64,000 nucleotides of DNA from Pseudomonas sp. R76 (GCF_009834565.1 NZ_CP019428.1:620001-684000), one strand, 5' to 3'. Positions 37,835 through 48,413 are shown, numbered from the stretch's first letter. The notes: generated by a model not told the origin, from the letters alone. Made by a program: numbers and translations.

Positions 37835-38895
37835 CGCGTAGCGTGCCTGTTGAGCGCCCACTCCACGTGTTCGCGCACCAGTTCCGAGGGGTAATCCCGG
37901 CGCGCCTTCAAGGCTTCCAGCACCGGAATACTCGACGGCGCATTGCCCAGCCCGACCGCCAAATTGCGCAGCCAGCGCTCATAACCGGCGCGGCGTAGGG
38001 GCGAGCCTTCGGTGCTGCTGAGGAATTTATCCTCGTCCCACATAAACAGTTCGGCCAGCTCAGCGTTATCCAGATTATGCCGTGGCTTGAAATCGCCCTC
38101 AGTGGTGGCGCGGGCGAAACGATTCCACGGGCAAACGATCTGACAGTCATCGCAACCGAACACGCGATTGCCGATCAGCGGGCGCAAGTCTTCTGGGATG
38201 GCGCTCTTGAGTTCGATGGTGAGGTAGGAAATGCAGCGTCGCGCGTCCAGTACATAGGGGCCGACGAAGGCATTGGTGGGGCAAATGTCCAAACACGCGG
38301 TGCAGCGGCCGCAGTGCTCGGTGCTGTGCGGGGCGTCGACCGGCAACGGCAAATCGACAAACAGCTCGCTCAAAAAGAAGTAGCTGCCGGCCTTGCGATT
38401 GAGCACCAGGGTGTTTTTGCCGATCCAGCCGAGACCGGCCTGTTCGGCGATGGCTTTTTCCAGCACCGGCGCGCTGTCGACAAAGGCGCGAAAGCCAAAC
38501 GGGCCGATCTGCGCCTGAATGCGGTCGGCCAGTTGCTGCACGCGCTTGCGGATCAGCTTGTGGTAGTCGCGGCCGAGGGCGTAACGGGATATGTAGGCTT
38601 TTTCTGGCTTGGCCAGCAATTGCGCCATTTGGGTGTCGCCAGGCAGATAGTCCATGCGCAGCGACACCACACGCAGCGTGCCCGGCACCAGTTCGTCGGG
38701 GTGCGAGCGTTTGCTGCCATGGGCGGCCATGTAATCCATCTCGCCGTGGTAGCCCGCGTCGAGCCAGCGTTGCAGATGCTGCTCATGCTCGGCCAGGTCC
38801 AGGCCGCTGATGCCGACTTGTTGAAAGCCCAGCTCGCGGCCCCAGTCTTTGATCGATTGGGCGAGGGCGGGCAGATCGGTGGTGATGGCAGGCAT
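37831..38895 (-). CDS. queG: epoxyqueuosine reductase QueG
   Basis: The last step of queuosine synthesis in tRNA, reducing epoxyqueuosine with cobalamin and two [4Fe-4S] clusters. It is about 354 residues. Ferredoxin-type motifs CGRCTACLDICPTNA and CDDCQIVCPWN lie in the centre, and a HEAT-like C-terminus follows. The start is ATG 38895 (MPAITTDLP); the ribosome binding site is weak, and the open frame extends to 38994. It is divergent from nnrD, as in E. coli, and the start codons are 63 bases apart. Confidence 0.95.
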   Translation of the reverse strand: MPAITTDLPALAQSIKDWGRELGFQQVGISGLDLAEHEQHLQRWLDAGYHGEMDYMAAHGSKRSHPDELVPGTLRVVSLRMDYLPGDTQMAQLLAKPEKAYISRYALGRDYHKLIRKRVQQLADRIQAQIGPFGFRAFVDSAPVLEKAIAEQAGLGWIGKNTLVLNRKAGSYFFLSELFVDLPLPVDAPHSTEHCGRCTACLDICPTNAFVGPYVLDARRCISYLTIELKSAIPEDLRPLIGNRVFGCDDCQIVCPWNRFARATTEGDFKPRHNLDNAELAELFMWDEDKFLSSTEGSPLRRAGYERWLRNLAVGLGNAPSSIPVLEALKARRDYPSELVREHVEWALNRHATR

Positions 38896-38958
38896 GAGAC
38901 AAGGGAAACCGCAGGTTAGATAGGTATAATTCTGCCAGACATCGGAGCTTGAAGACGC

Positions 38959-39819
38959 ATGCCGCAGACAAAACACGCAATAACCGACGTACAACCCTTA
39001 TTGCACGGCCATTTGCCGCAACTGGCTGCACGTTCCCCGGACGCCCATAAAGGCCAGTTCGGCCACCTGCTGGTCATCGGCGGCGACCGCGGCTTTGGCG
39101 GTGCTGCGCTATTGAGCGCAGAAAGTGCCCTGCGCAGTGGCGCGGGCATGGTCTCGCTGGCGACCCGTGTTGAACACGTGCCGGCCGCGTTGGCGCGCTT
39201 GCCGGAAGTCATGACGGTGGGCGTGAGTTCGGCCAACCAGTTGATGGGGCTGCTGGAAAAAATCTCAGTGATCGTCATCGGCCCAGGCCTGGGTGTTGCT
39301 TCCTGGGGTAAAAGCCTGTTGTCCGTTGCCGCTAACGCCAAGCAACCGCAGGTCTGGGATGCGGACGCCTTGAACCAGCTGGCCACTGGCAGTGTCAGCT
39401 TGCCGGCCCACTCGGTGATCACCCCACACCCTGGCGAGGCCGCGCGTTTGATGGGCATCACGACAGCCGAGGTTCAGGCCGATCGCCTTAAGGTGGCGCG
39501 CGCGTTGAGCCAAAAATTCAATGCAGTGGCTATCCTCAAGGGTGCTGGCAGTTTGATTGCCAGCCCGGACGGGCGGGTTTCACGCTGCGACCAAGGCCAC
39601 CCGGCGATGGCCACGGCGGGCCTGGGGGATGTATTGAGCGGGCTGGTCGGCGCATTGCTGGCCCAAGGCATGCCAGCCTATGAGGCCAGCTGCCTGGCCG
39701 TGTGGTTGCACGCCACGGCGGGGGATCGCCAAGGCACCTTTGGTCGCGGTTTGGCTGCCAGCGACCTGATACCTGCCATTCGTCAATTGCTGGAGGAGCA
39801 GTCACCGTGTCTGAAGTAA
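38959..39819 (+). CDS. nnrD: ADP/ATP-dependent NAD(P)H-hydrate dehydratase NnrD
   Basis: This enzyme repairs hydrated NAD(P)H. It is 286 residues and holds only the CARKD-type dehydratase domain: GHLLVIGGDRGFGGAALLSA, VIVIGPGLG, VITPHPGEAARLMG, AILKGAGSLI and TAGLGDVLSGLVGALLAQG. E. coli YjeF has an additional N-terminal epimerase domain, which is missing here. Its end overlaps tsaE by 13 bases. It is the first gene of the long tsaE-amiB-mutL-miaA-hfq run. Confidence 0.93.
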   Translation: MPQTKHAITDVQPLLHGHLPQLAARSPDAHKGQFGHLLVIGGDRGFGGAALLSAESALRSGAGMVSLATRVEHVPAALARLPEVMTVGVSSANQLMGLLEKISVIVIGPGLGVASWGKSLLSVAANAKQPQVWDADALNQLATGSVSLPAHSVITPHPGEAARLMGITTAEVQADRLKVARALSQKFNAVAILKGAGSLIASPDGRVSRCDQGHPAMATAGLGDVLSGLVGALLAQGMPAYEASCLAVWLHATAGDRQGTFGRGLAASDLIPAIRQLLEEQSPCLK

Positions 39820-40277
39820 CCCTTTTTCTGGCCAACGAAGACGCGATGGTTGCGCTCGGTCAGCGCATCGCCCAGGTGACGAAGGGCGCTGGGCTGATTT
39901 TTCTTGAAGGCGACCTGGGGGCGGGCAAGACCACGCTGTCACGCGGCATTATTCGCGGGTTGGGCCACACGGGCGCGGTAAAAAGCCCGACGTTTACCTT
40001 GGTCGAACCTTATGAAATCGGTGAGGTGCGCGCTTTCCACTTCGACCTCTATCGCCTGGTCGACCCCGAAGAGCTGGAGTACATGGGTATCCGTGATTAC
40101 TTCGACGAAGACGCGTTGTGCCTGATCGAGTGGCCAGATAAAGGCACAGGCTTTTTGCCAAAGCCGGACCTGACCATTACCATTACGCCGCATGAATCTG
40201 GACGTCAGCTGAAGTTGTTGCCCCAAAGCGCGCGCGGTCAGTCGTGGTGCGCCGCTTTGGCATTGGAATTCAAATAA
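39807..40277 (+). CDS. tsaE: tRNA threonylcarbamoyladenosine biosynthesis ATPase TsaE
   Basis: A 156-residue P-loop ATPase needed with TsaB and TsaD to make t6A37 in tRNAs. Walker A is EGDLGAGKTTLSRG. Then come VKSPTFTLVEPYE and FHFDLYRLVDPEELEYMG, all standard for the family. The start is GTG 39807 (then SEVTLFLAN), inside the end of nnrD; GGAGGA lies 10-13 bases upstream. The next gene starts 15 bases after the stop. Confidence 0.95.
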   Translation: MSEVTLFLANEDAMVALGQRIAQVTKGAGLIFLEGDLGAGKTTLSRGIIRGLGHTGAVKSPTFTLVEPYEIGEVRAFHFDLYRLVDPEELEYMGIRDYFDEDALCLIEWPDKGTGFLPKPDLTITITPHESGRQLKLLPQSARGQSWCAALALEFK

Positions 40278-40292
40278 TTGGTGGGGTTAGGT

Positions 40293-41714
40293 ATGCGCTT
40301 TCGCGCGATGGTTGCTGTCGTAGGGGTGTTGCTTGCGGCAATGACTTTCAATGCTCTGGCTGCTTCACAGGTGAAAAGTGTTCGCCTGTGGCGAGCGCCG
40401 GATAACACGCGACTGGTGTTCGACCTGTCTGGCCCGGTCCAGCACAGCGTCTTTACCCTGACGGCGCCTGATCGCCTGGTGATCGACATCAACGGCGCGA
40501 CCCTGGCCGCGCCGCTGAAAGTCTCCACGGCCAACACGCCGATTACCGCGATGCGCTCGGCCCAGCGCACGCCGACCGACCTGCGTGTGGTCATCGACCT
40601 GAAAAAGGCCGTGACCCCGAAAAGCTTTGTGCTGGCGCCTAACGCCCAATACGGCAACCGATTGGTGGTCGACCTGTTCGACAACGCCGCCGATGCCGCG
40701 CCGCCGCCTGCGCCAACCCCGAGCGTGGCGACGGTGCCCGCCGTGCCGGTCAACCCGTCGCAGCCGCAGGTCAAGCTGCCACCGCCGCCGCCAGCGCCGG
40801 CGGGCAAGCGTGACATTATCGTGGTGATCGATGCCGGTCACGGCGGTGAAGACCCGGGCGCCTCCGGCTCGCGCGGCCAGCATGAAAAAGACGTGGTATT
40901 AGCCATCGCTCGTGAACTGCAGCGTCAGGTCAATGGCATGAAAGGCTATCGCGCCGAGCTGACGCGTACCGGCGACTACTTCATCCCGTTGCGCGGTCGT
41001 ACCGAAATCGCGCGCAAGAAGGGCGCCGACCTGTTCGTGTCGATCCACGCCGACGCGGCACCGTCGGCCGCGGCCTTCGGTGCCTCGGTGTTTGCGCTGT
41101 CGGATCGCGGCGCCACGTCCGAGACTGCGCGTTGGCTGGCCGACAGTGAAAACCGTTCCGACTTGATCGGCGGGGCCGGCAACGTATCCCTCGACGACAA
41201 AGACAAAATGCTCGCCGGTGTACTGCTCGACCTGTCGATGACCGCTTCGCTGACTTCCAGCTTGAACGTCGGCCAGAAAGTCCTGAGCAACATCGGTCGC
41301 GTCACCTCCTTGCACAAGCAGCGCGTGGAACAGGCCGGGTTCATGGTGCTGAAGTCGCCGGACATTCCATCGATCCTGGTGGAAACCGGGTTTATCTCCA
41401 ACTCCAACGAGGCCTCGAAGCTGGCCAGTGCCAGCCACCAGCAGGCGCTGGCGCGTTCGATCAGCGCGGGCATTCGCCAGTTCTTCCAGCAGAACCCGCC
41501 ACCGGGCACCTACATTGCCTGGCTGCGCGACTCCGGGAAAATCGCCCAGGGCCCGCGTGACCATCGCGTGCAGCCCGGCGATACCCTGGCCATGCTGGCC
41601 GTGCGTTTCCAGGTCTCGGCTGCTACCTTGCGCAGCGCCAATAACCTGAAAACCGATGAGTTGAAAGTCGGCCAGGTGTTGACCATCCCTGGCACCGAAT
41701 TGGCGGCGCAATAA
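40293..41714 (+). CDS. amiB: N-acetylmuramoyl-L-alanine amidase (AmiB type)
   Basis: A 473-residue periplasmic zinc amidase that splits septal peptidoglycan during cell separation. The signal peptide [20 protein letters not shown] ends at ALA. An AMIN domain, a Pro-rich linker (about 145-175), the Amidase_3 domain ([28 protein letters not shown]) and a C-terminal LysM ([16 protein letters not shown]) follow. The start is ATG 40293 after GGTGGGG. The stop shares a base with the mutL start (TAATG). Confidence 0.95.
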   Translation: MRFRAMVAVVGVLLAAMTFNALAASQVKSVRLWRAPDNTRLVFDLSGPVQHSVFTLTAPDRLVIDINGATLAAPLKVSTANTPITAMRSAQRTPTDLRVVIDLKKAVTPKSFVLAPNAQYGNRLVVDLFDNAADAAPPPAPTPSVATVPAVPVNPSQPQVKLPPPPPAPAGKRDIIVVIDAGHGGEDPGASGSRGQHEKDVVLAIARELQRQVNGMKGYRAELTRTGDYFIPLRGRTEIARKKGADLFVSIHADAAPSAAAFGASVFALSDRGATSETARWLADSENRSDLIGGAGNVSLDDKDKMLAGVLLDLSMTASLTSSLNVGQKVLSNIGRVTSLHKQRVEQAGFMVLKSPDIPSILVETGFISNSNEASKLASASHQQALARSISAGIRQFFQQNPPPGTYIAWLRDSGKIAQGPRDHRVQPGDTLAMLAVRFQVSAATLRSANNLKTDELKVGQVLTIPGTELAAQ

Positions 41715-43630
41715 TGAGCGAGTCAGTCTTGAACAGCGGTTCGCGCATCGAGCTGCTCAGCCCGCGCCTGGCCAACCAGATTGCCGCGGGCGAGGTGGTT
41801 GAGCGCCCGGCGTCGGTGATCAAGGAGCTGCTGGAAAACAGCATCGACTCCGGCGCCAAGCGCATTGATGTGGACGTGGAGCAGGGCGGCGTCAAGCTGC
41901 TGCGCGTGCGCGACGACGGCAGCGGTATCTCGTCTGATGACCTGCCGCTGGCCCTGGCGCGTCACGCCACCAGCAAGATTCGCGACCTCGAAGACCTTGA
42001 GCGGGTGATGAGCCTGGGTTTTCGTGGTGAAGCCCTGGCGTCGATCAGTTCGGTGGCACGCCTGACCCTGACGTCCCGCACCCGCAGCGCCGAGCAGGCC
42101 TGGCAGGTGGAAACCGAAGGCCGCGACATGGCGCCCCGCGTGCAGCCGGCGGCGCACCCGGTGGGCACCTCGGTGGAAGTCCGCGACTTGTTCTTCAACA
42201 CCCCGGCGCGGCGCAAATTCCTCAAAGCTGAAAAAACCGAATTCGATCACCTGCAAGAAGTCATCAAACGCTTGGCTTTGGCGCGTTTCGACGTGGCGTT
42301 TCACCTGCGCCACAACGGCAAGACCATCCTCAGCCTGCACGAAGCCCATGACGACGCAGCGCGCGCGCGGCGTGTGTCGGCAATTTGCGGCGCGGGCTTC
42401 TTGGAGCAGGCGCTGCCGATTGAAATCGAGCGCAATGGCTTGCGGTTGTGGGGTTGGGTGGGCTTGCCGACCTTCTCGCGTAGCCAGGCGGACTTGCAGT
42501 ATTTCTTCGTGAATGGCCGCGCGGTACGCGACAAACTGGTGGCCCATGCGGTGCGCCAGGCCTACCGCGACGTGCTGTTCAACGGGCGGCATCCTACGTT
42601 TGTACTGTTTTTTGAAGTCGACCCGTCGGTGGTCGACGTCAACGTGCACCCGACCAAACACGAAGTGCGCTTCCGTGACGGGCGCATGGTGCATGACTTC
42701 CTTTACGGCACGCTGCACCGCGCCTTGGGCGATGTGCGCCCGGATGATCAGCTGTCTGCGCCGATCGTAACGGCGGTGGTGCGGCCGAGTGGTCCGCAGG
42801 CCGGTGAGTTTGGCCCGCAAGGCGAAATGAGCCTGGCAGCCAACTTGCTGCAGTCGCCACAGTCGCAGCCGAGCTATACGACACCGGCGGGCTCCGGTTC
42901 TGGTGCCGGCTATCAGTATCAATACACGCCGCGCCCGCAATCGGCAGTGCCGGTGGCAGAAGCCCAGGCGGCCTATCGCGAATTTTTTGCGCCGCTGCCG
43001 GGTGCCGAGCCGGGCGCTGTGGCCTTGCCGGAAGGTGGCGGTGATATCCCGCCGCTCGGTTATGCGCTGGCGCAGCTCAAGGGCATCTACATTCTTGCGG
43101 AAAACGCCCACGGCCTGGTGCTGGTGGACATGCATGCCGCCCATGAGCGGATCATGTACGAGCGCCTGAAGATCGCCATGGCCAGCGAAGGCCTCAGCGG
43201 TCAGCCGTTGCTGGTGCCTGAATCCCTGGCCGTCAGCCAGCGTGAAGCCGATTGCGCAGAAGAACACCACAGCGTGTTCCAGAAACTGGGCTTCGAATTG
43301 CAGCGCCTGGGCCCGGAAACCCTGGCAATCCGCCAGATTCCCGCGCTGCTCAAGCAGGCCGAAGCCAACCGTCTGGTCGCCGACGTGCTGGCGGACCTGA
43401 TGGAATACGGCACCAGTGACCGCATCCAGGCCCATATCAATGAACTGCTCGGCACCATGGCCTGCCACGGTGCGATCCGCGCCAACCGCCGCCTGGCCTT
43501 GCCGGAAATGAACGGTTTGCTGCGTGATATGGAAAACACCGAGCGCAGTGGGCAATGCAACCATGGCCGACCGACCTGGACCCAAATGGGCCTGGACGAT
43601 CTGGACAAACTGTTTTTGCGCGGCCGTTGA
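41714..43630 (+). CDS. mutL: DNA mismatch repair protein MutL
   Basis: A 638-residue mismatch-repair ATPase. The GHKL domain has [21 protein letters not shown] and [13 protein letters not shown]. The C-terminal part contains [12 protein letters not shown], a variant of the DQHAx2Ex4E endonuclease motif. This fits species without MutH, as known for P. aeruginosa MutL. The linker (about 360-440) is long and rich in Pro, Gly and Gln. Start and stop codons overlap both neighbours (TAATG and TGATG), so amiB, mutL and miaA are tightly coupled. Confidence 0.97.
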   Translation: MSESVLNSGSRIELLSPRLANQIAAGEVVERPASVIKELLENSIDSGAKRIDVDVEQGGVKLLRVRDDGSGISSDDLPLALARHATSKIRDLEDLERVMSLGFRGEALASISSVARLTLTSRTRSAEQAWQVETEGRDMAPRVQPAAHPVGTSVEVRDLFFNTPARRKFLKAEKTEFDHLQEVIKRLALARFDVAFHLRHNGKTILSLHEAHDDAARARRVSAICGAGFLEQALPIEIERNGLRLWGWVGLPTFSRSQADLQYFFVNGRAVRDKLVAHAVRQAYRDVLFNGRHPTFVLFFEVDPSVVDVNVHPTKHEVRFRDGRMVHDFLYGTLHRALGDVRPDDQLSAPIVTAVVRPSGPQAGEFGPQGEMSLAANLLQSPQSQPSYTTPAGSGSGAGYQYQYTPRPQSAVPVAEAQAAYREFFAPLPGAEPGAVALPEGGGDIPPLGYALAQLKGIYILAENAHGLVLVDMHAAHERIMYERLKIAMASEGLSGQPLLVPESLAVSQREADCAEEHHSVFQKLGFELQRLGPETLAIRQIPALLKQAEANRLVADVLADLMEYGTSDRIQAHINELLGTMACHGAIRANRRLALPEMNGLLRDMENTERSGQCNHGRPTWTQMGLDDLDKLFLRGR

Positions 43631-44601
43631 TGAGCGCCTTGCCCCCCGCGATCTTCCTGATGGGCCCTACGGCCGCCGGCAAGACTGACCTGGCTATCGA
43701 GCTGACCAAGGTGTTGCCGTGCGAGCTGATCAGTGTCGACTCTGCCCTGGTTTACCGGGACATGGACATCGGTACGGCCAAGCCTTCCAAAGCCCTGCTG
43801 GCTGAGTATCCGCATAAGCTGATCGACATCATCGACCCGGCCGAGAGCTATTCCGCCGCGGATTTCCGCACTGATGCACTGGCGGCCATGGCCGAAATCA
43901 CCGCGCGGGGCAATATTCCGCTGCTGGTGGGCGGCACCATGCTCTATTACAAGGCTTTGCAGGAAGGCCTGGCGGATATGCCGCCGGCTGACGCCCAAGT
44001 GCGCGCCGAACTTGAGGAAGAGGCTGTACGCCTTGGCTGGCAAGCCCTGCACGACCAATTGGCGGCGGTTGACCCGGTGTCGGCGGCGCGTATTCACCCC
44101 AATGACCCGCAGCGCCTTACTCGCGCGCTGGAAGTTTGGCGGGTCAGCGGCCAGACCATGACTGAACATCGGCTGAAACAAACTGCGCAAAGTGCTGACG
44201 CAGGCGCATCTGGGCAGGCAGTATTACCCTATACTGTGGCGAATCTGGCCATTGCTCCGGCAAATCGCCAGGTGTTGCATGAACGAATTGCACAAAGATT
44301 CACAATTATGTTGGAACAGGGGTTTGTGGACGAGGTCGTAGCGCTGCGTTCCCGAGGTGACCTGCATGCTGGGTTGCCGTCGATACGTGCTGTTGGCTAC
44401 CGCCAAGTCTGGGATCATCTGGATGGCAAGCTGACGTCAGCCGAAATGCAGGAGCGCGGCGTCATTGCCACGCGCCAATTGGCGAAACGCCAGTTCACCT
44501 GGTTGCGCAGTTGGAGCGATTTGCACTGGCTGGACAGCCTGGACAGCGACAATCTGTCACGCGCCTTGAAATACTTGGGATCGGTCTCCATATTGAGCTG
44601 A
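43630..44601 (+). CDS. miaA: tRNA dimethylallyltransferase MiaA
   Basis: MiaA adds the isopentenyl group to A37 of tRNAs reading UNN codons. It is 323 residues with P-loop [16 protein letters not shown], the substrate motif [20 protein letters not shown] and [11 protein letters not shown]. It starts on the last base of the mutL stop. hfq follows after 93 bases, as in E. coli. Confidence 0.97.
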   Translation: MSALPPAIFLMGPTAAGKTDLAIELTKVLPCELISVDSALVYRDMDIGTAKPSKALLAEYPHKLIDIIDPAESYSAADFRTDALAAMAEITARGNIPLLVGGTMLYYKALQEGLADMPPADAQVRAELEEEAVRLGWQALHDQLAAVDPVSAARIHPNDPQRLTRALEVWRVSGQTMTEHRLKQTAQSADAGASGQAVLPYTVANLAIAPANRQVLHERIAQRFTIMLEQGFVDEVVALRSRGDLHAGLPSIRAVGYRQVWDHLDGKLTSAEMQERGVIATRQLAKRQFTWLRSWSDLHWLDSLDSDNLSRALKYLGSVSILS

Positions 44602-44694
44602 GTCCTTGCAATTGCCGTCTATCCTTGGGGGTGTGACGGCCATAAGCTATCTATTTTCCGAATTTTATTATTGATCCTTAAAGGAGTGCGGCAC

Positions 44695-44955
44695 ATGTCA
44701 AAAGGGCATTCGCTACAAGACCCTTACTTGAATACTTTACGTAAAGAGAAAGTGGGGGTTTCCATCTACCTGGTCAACGGGATCAAGCTGCAAGGCACGA
44801 TCGAGTCGTTCGACCAGTTCGTGATCCTGCTGAAAAACACCGTCAGCCAGATGGTTTACAAGCACGCTATCTCGACAGTCGTTCCTGTTCGTCCTATCCG
44901 TCTGCCTAGCGCAGCAGGTGACGAAGCCGGTGACGCTGAGCCAGGTAACGCCTGA
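44695..44955 (+). CDS. hfq: RNA chaperone Hfq
   Basis: An 86-residue Sm-like hexamer that pairs small RNAs with mRNAs. The Sm1 region is [20 protein letters not shown] and Sm2 contains [10 protein letters not shown]. The C-terminal tail is short ([14 protein letters not shown]), as usual in Pseudomonas. The start is ATG 44695 with AAGGAG upstream. hflX begins 12 bases after its stop. Confidence 0.98.
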   Translation: MSKGHSLQDPYLNTLRKEKVGVSIYLVNGIKLQGTIESFDQFVILLKNTVSQMVYKHAISTVVPVRPIRLPSAAGDEAGDAEPGNA

Positions 44956-44967
44956 TAGGAGTCTCCT

Positions 44968-46269
44968 TTGTTCTTTGAGCGCCACGGTGGTGGTGAGCGA
45001 GTAATCCTCGTTCACTTGGATGGACAGGACCCTGAGGCGCGCGAAGATCCGCAGGAGTTTCAGGAGTTGGCAAATTCGGCCGGCGCCGAGACCGTTGCGT
45101 TTTTTAACGTGCCGCGTCATCGGCCAACCGCCAAATTCCTGATTGGCAGCGGCAAGGTCGAGGAACTGCGCGACCTGGTCCACGCTGAAGAAGCCGATCT
45201 GGTGATCTTCAATCACACCCTCACGCCCAGTCAGGAACGTAACCTCGAACGTGTTTTCGAGTGTCGCGTGATCGACCGCACCGGTCTGATTCTCGATATT
45301 TTCGCCCAGCGCGCCCGTACCCATGAAGGCAAGCTCCAGGTAGAACTGGCCCAGCTTGATCACATGAGCACCCGGCTGGTTCGCGGCTGGACTCACCTTG
45401 AGCGTCAGGGTGGCGGTATCGGCATGCGCGGGCCGGGTGAAACCCAGCTCGAAACCGACCGCCGTCTGCTGCGGGTTCGCCTGCGCCAGATCAAGGGCCG
45501 CCTGGAAAAAGTACGCAGCCAGCGCGAACAATCGCGCCGTGGCCGTATGCGTGCGGATATCCCTACCGTTTCCCTGGTGGGCTATACCAACGCCGGCAAA
45601 TCCACACTGTTCAATAACGTGACGAAATCGGACGTTTACGCGGCCGACCAACTGTTCGCTACCCTCGACCCGACCTTGCGCCGTCTGGAACTGGACGACC
45701 TGGGGCCGATTGTCCTGGCCGATACCGTGGGTTTCATTCGTCACCTGCCCCACAAGCTGGTCGAGGCGTTTCGGTCTACGCTCGAAGAGTCGAGCAATTC
45801 CGACCTGCTGTTGCACGTGATCGATGCGGCCGAACCGGATCGCATGCTGCAGATTGAACAGGTGATGGTGGTACTGGGCGAGATTGGTGCACAGGACTTG
45901 CCGATCCTCGAGGTCTATAACAAACTCGATTTGCTTGAAGGCGTTGAGCCACAAATCCAGCGCGACGAAGACGGCAAGCCCCAGCGGGTCTGGCTGTCGG
46001 CACGTGACGGCAGTGGTTTGGAATTGCTTGAACAAGCCATTGCCGAGCTGTTGGGCAGCGATTTGTTTGTCGGCACCTTGCGCTTGCCTCAGCGTTTTGC
46101 TCGACTGCGTGCACAGTTTTTCGAGTTGGGCGCGGTACAGAAAGAAGAATACGACGAAGAGGGTGTCAGCTTGCTGGCCGTTCGATTGCCGCGCTCGGAG
46201 CTGAATCGGCTGGTCAGCCGTGAAGGCGTTGTGCCGACGGAGTTCCTCGAACAACACACTTTGCAATAA
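44968..46269 (+). CDS. hflX: GTPase HflX
   Basis: A 433-residue ribosome-associated GTPase; in E. coli it splits stalled 70S ribosomes under heat. The N-terminal domain contains FLIGSGKVEELRDLV and the glycine-rich GGGIGMRGPGETQLETDRR. The GTPase has VGYTNAGKSTLFN (G1), LADTVGFIRHLP (G3) and NKLDLL (G4). The start codon is TTG 44968 with AGGAG about 8 bases upstream. hflK starts 96 bases after its stop. Confidence 0.96.
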   Translation: MFFERHGGGERVILVHLDGQDPEAREDPQEFQELANSAGAETVAFFNVPRHRPTAKFLIGSGKVEELRDLVHAEEADLVIFNHTLTPSQERNLERVFECRVIDRTGLILDIFAQRARTHEGKLQVELAQLDHMSTRLVRGWTHLERQGGGIGMRGPGETQLETDRRLLRVRLRQIKGRLEKVRSQREQSRRGRMRADIPTVSLVGYTNAGKSTLFNNVTKSDVYAADQLFATLDPTLRRLELDDLGPIVLADTVGFIRHLPHKLVEAFRSTLEESSNSDLLLHVIDAAEPDRMLQIEQVMVVLGEIGAQDLPILEVYNKLDLLEGVEPQIQRDEDGKPQRVWLSARDGSGLELLEQAIAELLGSDLFVGTLRLPQRFARLRAQFFELGAVQKEEYDEEGVSLLAVRLPRSELNRLVSREGVVPTEFLEQHTLQ

Positions 46270-46365
46270 AAGCCTTCTAAAGCGGTTGTGCCGCAGCAGC
46301 AGGCATTCTGTAGCATTGGTCGGCGCGCCGTGGGTGCGTCTTTGCTTTATCAGATGGAGAGCGCT

Positions 46366-47547
46366 ATGGCTTGGAATGAGCCGGGTGGCAACTCGAATAA
46401 TCAGGATCCTTGGGGTGGTAAACGCCGCAATAATGGCGACCGCAAGGGGCCACCAGATCTCGACGAGGCCTTCCGAAAGCTGCAGGAAAGCCTGAATGGG
46501 TTGTTCGGTGGTGGGAAAAAACGTGGTGGTGACGACGGCGGTCGCACAAGCAAGGGCGGTGGCTATGGCCTGCTGGGCCTGGGTCTTGTCGTGCTCGCAG
46601 CCGTGTGGCTGTACAGCGCGGTTTACGTAGTCGACGAGCAGGAGCAAGCCGTAGTGCTGCGCTTCGGCAAGTACTACGAGACTGTCGGCCCGGGCCTGAA
46701 CATCTACTTCCCCCCGATCGACAAGAAGTACATGGAGAACGTCACGCGTGAGCGTGCCTACACCAAGCAGGGCCAGATGCTGACCGAAGACGAGAACATC
46801 GTCGAAGTGCCGCTGACCGTGCAGTACAAGATCAGCAACCTGCAGGATTTCGTGCTGAACGTTGATCAGCCAGAGATTAGCCTGCAACACGCAACCGAAA
46901 GCGCCCTGCGCCACGTGGTGGGTTCCACCGCCATGGACCAGGTGCTGACCGAAGGTCGTGAATTGATGGCCAGCGAGATCAAGGAGCGCCTGCAACGGTT
47001 CCTCGATACGTATCGCACCGGTATCACCGTCACCCAGGTGAACGTACAGAGCGCAGCCGCACCGCGCGAAGTGCAGGAAGCCTTTGACGACGTGATCCGC
47101 GCCCGTGAAGACGAGCAGCGTTCGCGCAACCAGGCTGAAACCTACGCCAACGGCGTCGTGCCGGAAGCCCGTGGTCAGGCCCAGCGTATCCTTGAAGATG
47201 CCAACGGTTACCGCGACGAAGTGGTCTCCCGCGCCAAGGGTGAGGCGGATCGCTTTACCAAGCTGGTCGCCGAGTACCGCAAGGCTCCGGAAGTCACGCG
47301 TGAGCGTCTGTACCTGGACACCATGCAGGAAGTCTTCAGCAACACCAGCAAGGTTCTCGTGACCGGTAGCAAAGGTGGGCAGAACAACCTGCTGTACCTG
47401 CCGCTGGACAAGATGATCGAAGGTGGTCGTAGCAGTGGCGGCAGCAATGCGCCGTCCAGCAGTTCTACGTCGGCTGCCAATGAAGCCAGTGCCCGTGCGG
47501 CCGCTGACTTGCTGCAACAGCAAACACGTACCAGGGAGAGTCGTTGA
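46366..47547 (+). CDS. hflK: FtsH protease modulator HflK
   Basis: A 393-residue membrane protein of the SPFH/band 7 group that forms a cage with HflC around FtsH. A glycine-rich cytoplasmic N-terminus (about 1-65) precedes one membrane helix (GLGLVVLAAVWLYSAVYVV). The SPFH domain and long helix follow (AREDEQRSRNQAETYANGVV), and then a Ser/Ala-rich tail. The start is ATG 46366 with GGAGAG. The stop overlaps the hflC start (TGATG). Confidence 0.96.
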   Translation: MAWNEPGGNSNNQDPWGGKRRNNGDRKGPPDLDEAFRKLQESLNGLFGGGKKRGGDDGGRTSKGGGYGLLGLGLVVLAAVWLYSAVYVVDEQEQAVVLRFGKYYETVGPGLNIYFPPIDKKYMENVTRERAYTKQGQMLTEDENIVEVPLTVQYKISNLQDFVLNVDQPEISLQHATESALRHVVGSTAMDQVLTEGRELMASEIKERLQRFLDTYRTGITVTQVNVQSAAAPREVQEAFDDVIRAREDEQRSRNQAETYANGVVPEARGQAQRILEDANGYRDEVVSRAKGEADRFTKLVAEYRKAPEVTRERLYLDTMQEVFSNTSKVLVTGSKGGQNNLLYLPLDKMIEGGRSSGGSNAPSSSSTSAANEASARAAADLLQQQTRTRESR

Positions 47548-48413
47548 TGAGCAATAAATCGCTGACCGCCCTGATTGTGGGCGTCGTCGTGGTCATCGCT
47601 GCCTGGAACTGCTTCTACATCGTGTCTCAGACCGAGCGCGCGGTGTTGCTGCAATTCGGTCGTGTGGTCCAGGCGGATGTCCAGCCGGGCCTGCATGTGA
47701 AAGTCCCCTACGTGAACCAGGTGCGCAAGTTCGATGGCCGCCTGATGACCCTGGATGCACCGACACAGCGCTTCCTGACCCTGGAAAAGAAAGCCGTGAT
47801 GGTTGACGCCTACGCCAAGTGGCGCGTCAAGGATGCCGAGCGCTTCTACACTGCGACTTCCGGCCTCAAGCAGATTGCCGACGAGCGTTTGTCGCGCCGT
47901 CTGGAATCGGGCCTGCGTGACCAGTTTGGTAAACGCACCCTGCACGAGGTGGTATCCGGTGAGCGTGATGCGCTGATGGCGGATATCACGCGTTCGTTGA
48001 ACACCATGGCTGAAAAAGAGCTGGGCATCGAAGTTGTCGATGTCCGGGTCAAGGCGATCGACCTGCCCAAGGAAGTGAACCGCAGCGTGTTCGAGCGTAT
48101 GAGCACCGAGCGTGAGCGTGAAGCCCGTGAGCACCGCGCCAAGGGTAACGAGTTGGCTGAAGGTATCCGTGCGGATGCCGACCGTCAGCGCCGTGTACTG
48201 CTGGCAGAAGCCTATCGCGAGTCTGAAGAGGCCCGTGGTGATGGCGACGCTCAAGCCGCGGCGATCTACGCCAAGGCTTACGGCCAGGACCAGGAGTTCT
48301 ACGCGTTCTACCGTAGCCTGCGTGCCTACCGTGAAAGCTTCGCGAACAAAACCGACGTCATGGTGCTGGACCCAAGCAGCGACTTCTTCCGCTACCTGGA
48401 AAAGTCCAAGTAA
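47547..48413 (+). CDS. hflC: FtsH protease modulator HflC
   Basis: A 288-residue partner of HflK. The N-terminal membrane helix is LTALIVGVVVVIAAWNCFYI. The SPFH domain follows (QTERAVLLQFGRVV, KVPYVNQVRKFDGR), then a long helical segment (ERMSTEREREAREHRAKGNE). The preceding TTG at 47544 adds one codon; I prefer ATG 47547 with AGGGAG upstream. A terminator comes 91 bases after its stop. Confidence 0.96.
   Translation: MSNKSLTALIVGVVVVIAAWNCFYIVSQTERAVLLQFGRVVQADVQPGLHVKVPYVNQVRKFDGRLMTLDAPTQRFLTLEKKAVMVDAYAKWRVKDAERFYTATSGLKQIADERLSRRLESGLRDQFGKRTLHEVVSGERDALMADITRSLNTMAEKELGIEVVDVRVKAIDLPKEVNRSVFERMSTEREREAREHRAKGNELAEGIRADADRQRRVLLAEAYRESEEARGDGDAQAAAIYAKAYGQDQEFYAFYRSLRAYRESFANKTDVMVLDPSSDFFRYLEKSK

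Noticed and set aside
44737..47523. A 928-codon open frame on the minus strand across hfq, hflX and hflK
   Set aside because: It is a shadow of genes with strong family matches. High GC at third codon positions keeps the antisense frame open. The product is rich in His, Gln and Leu and resembles no family.
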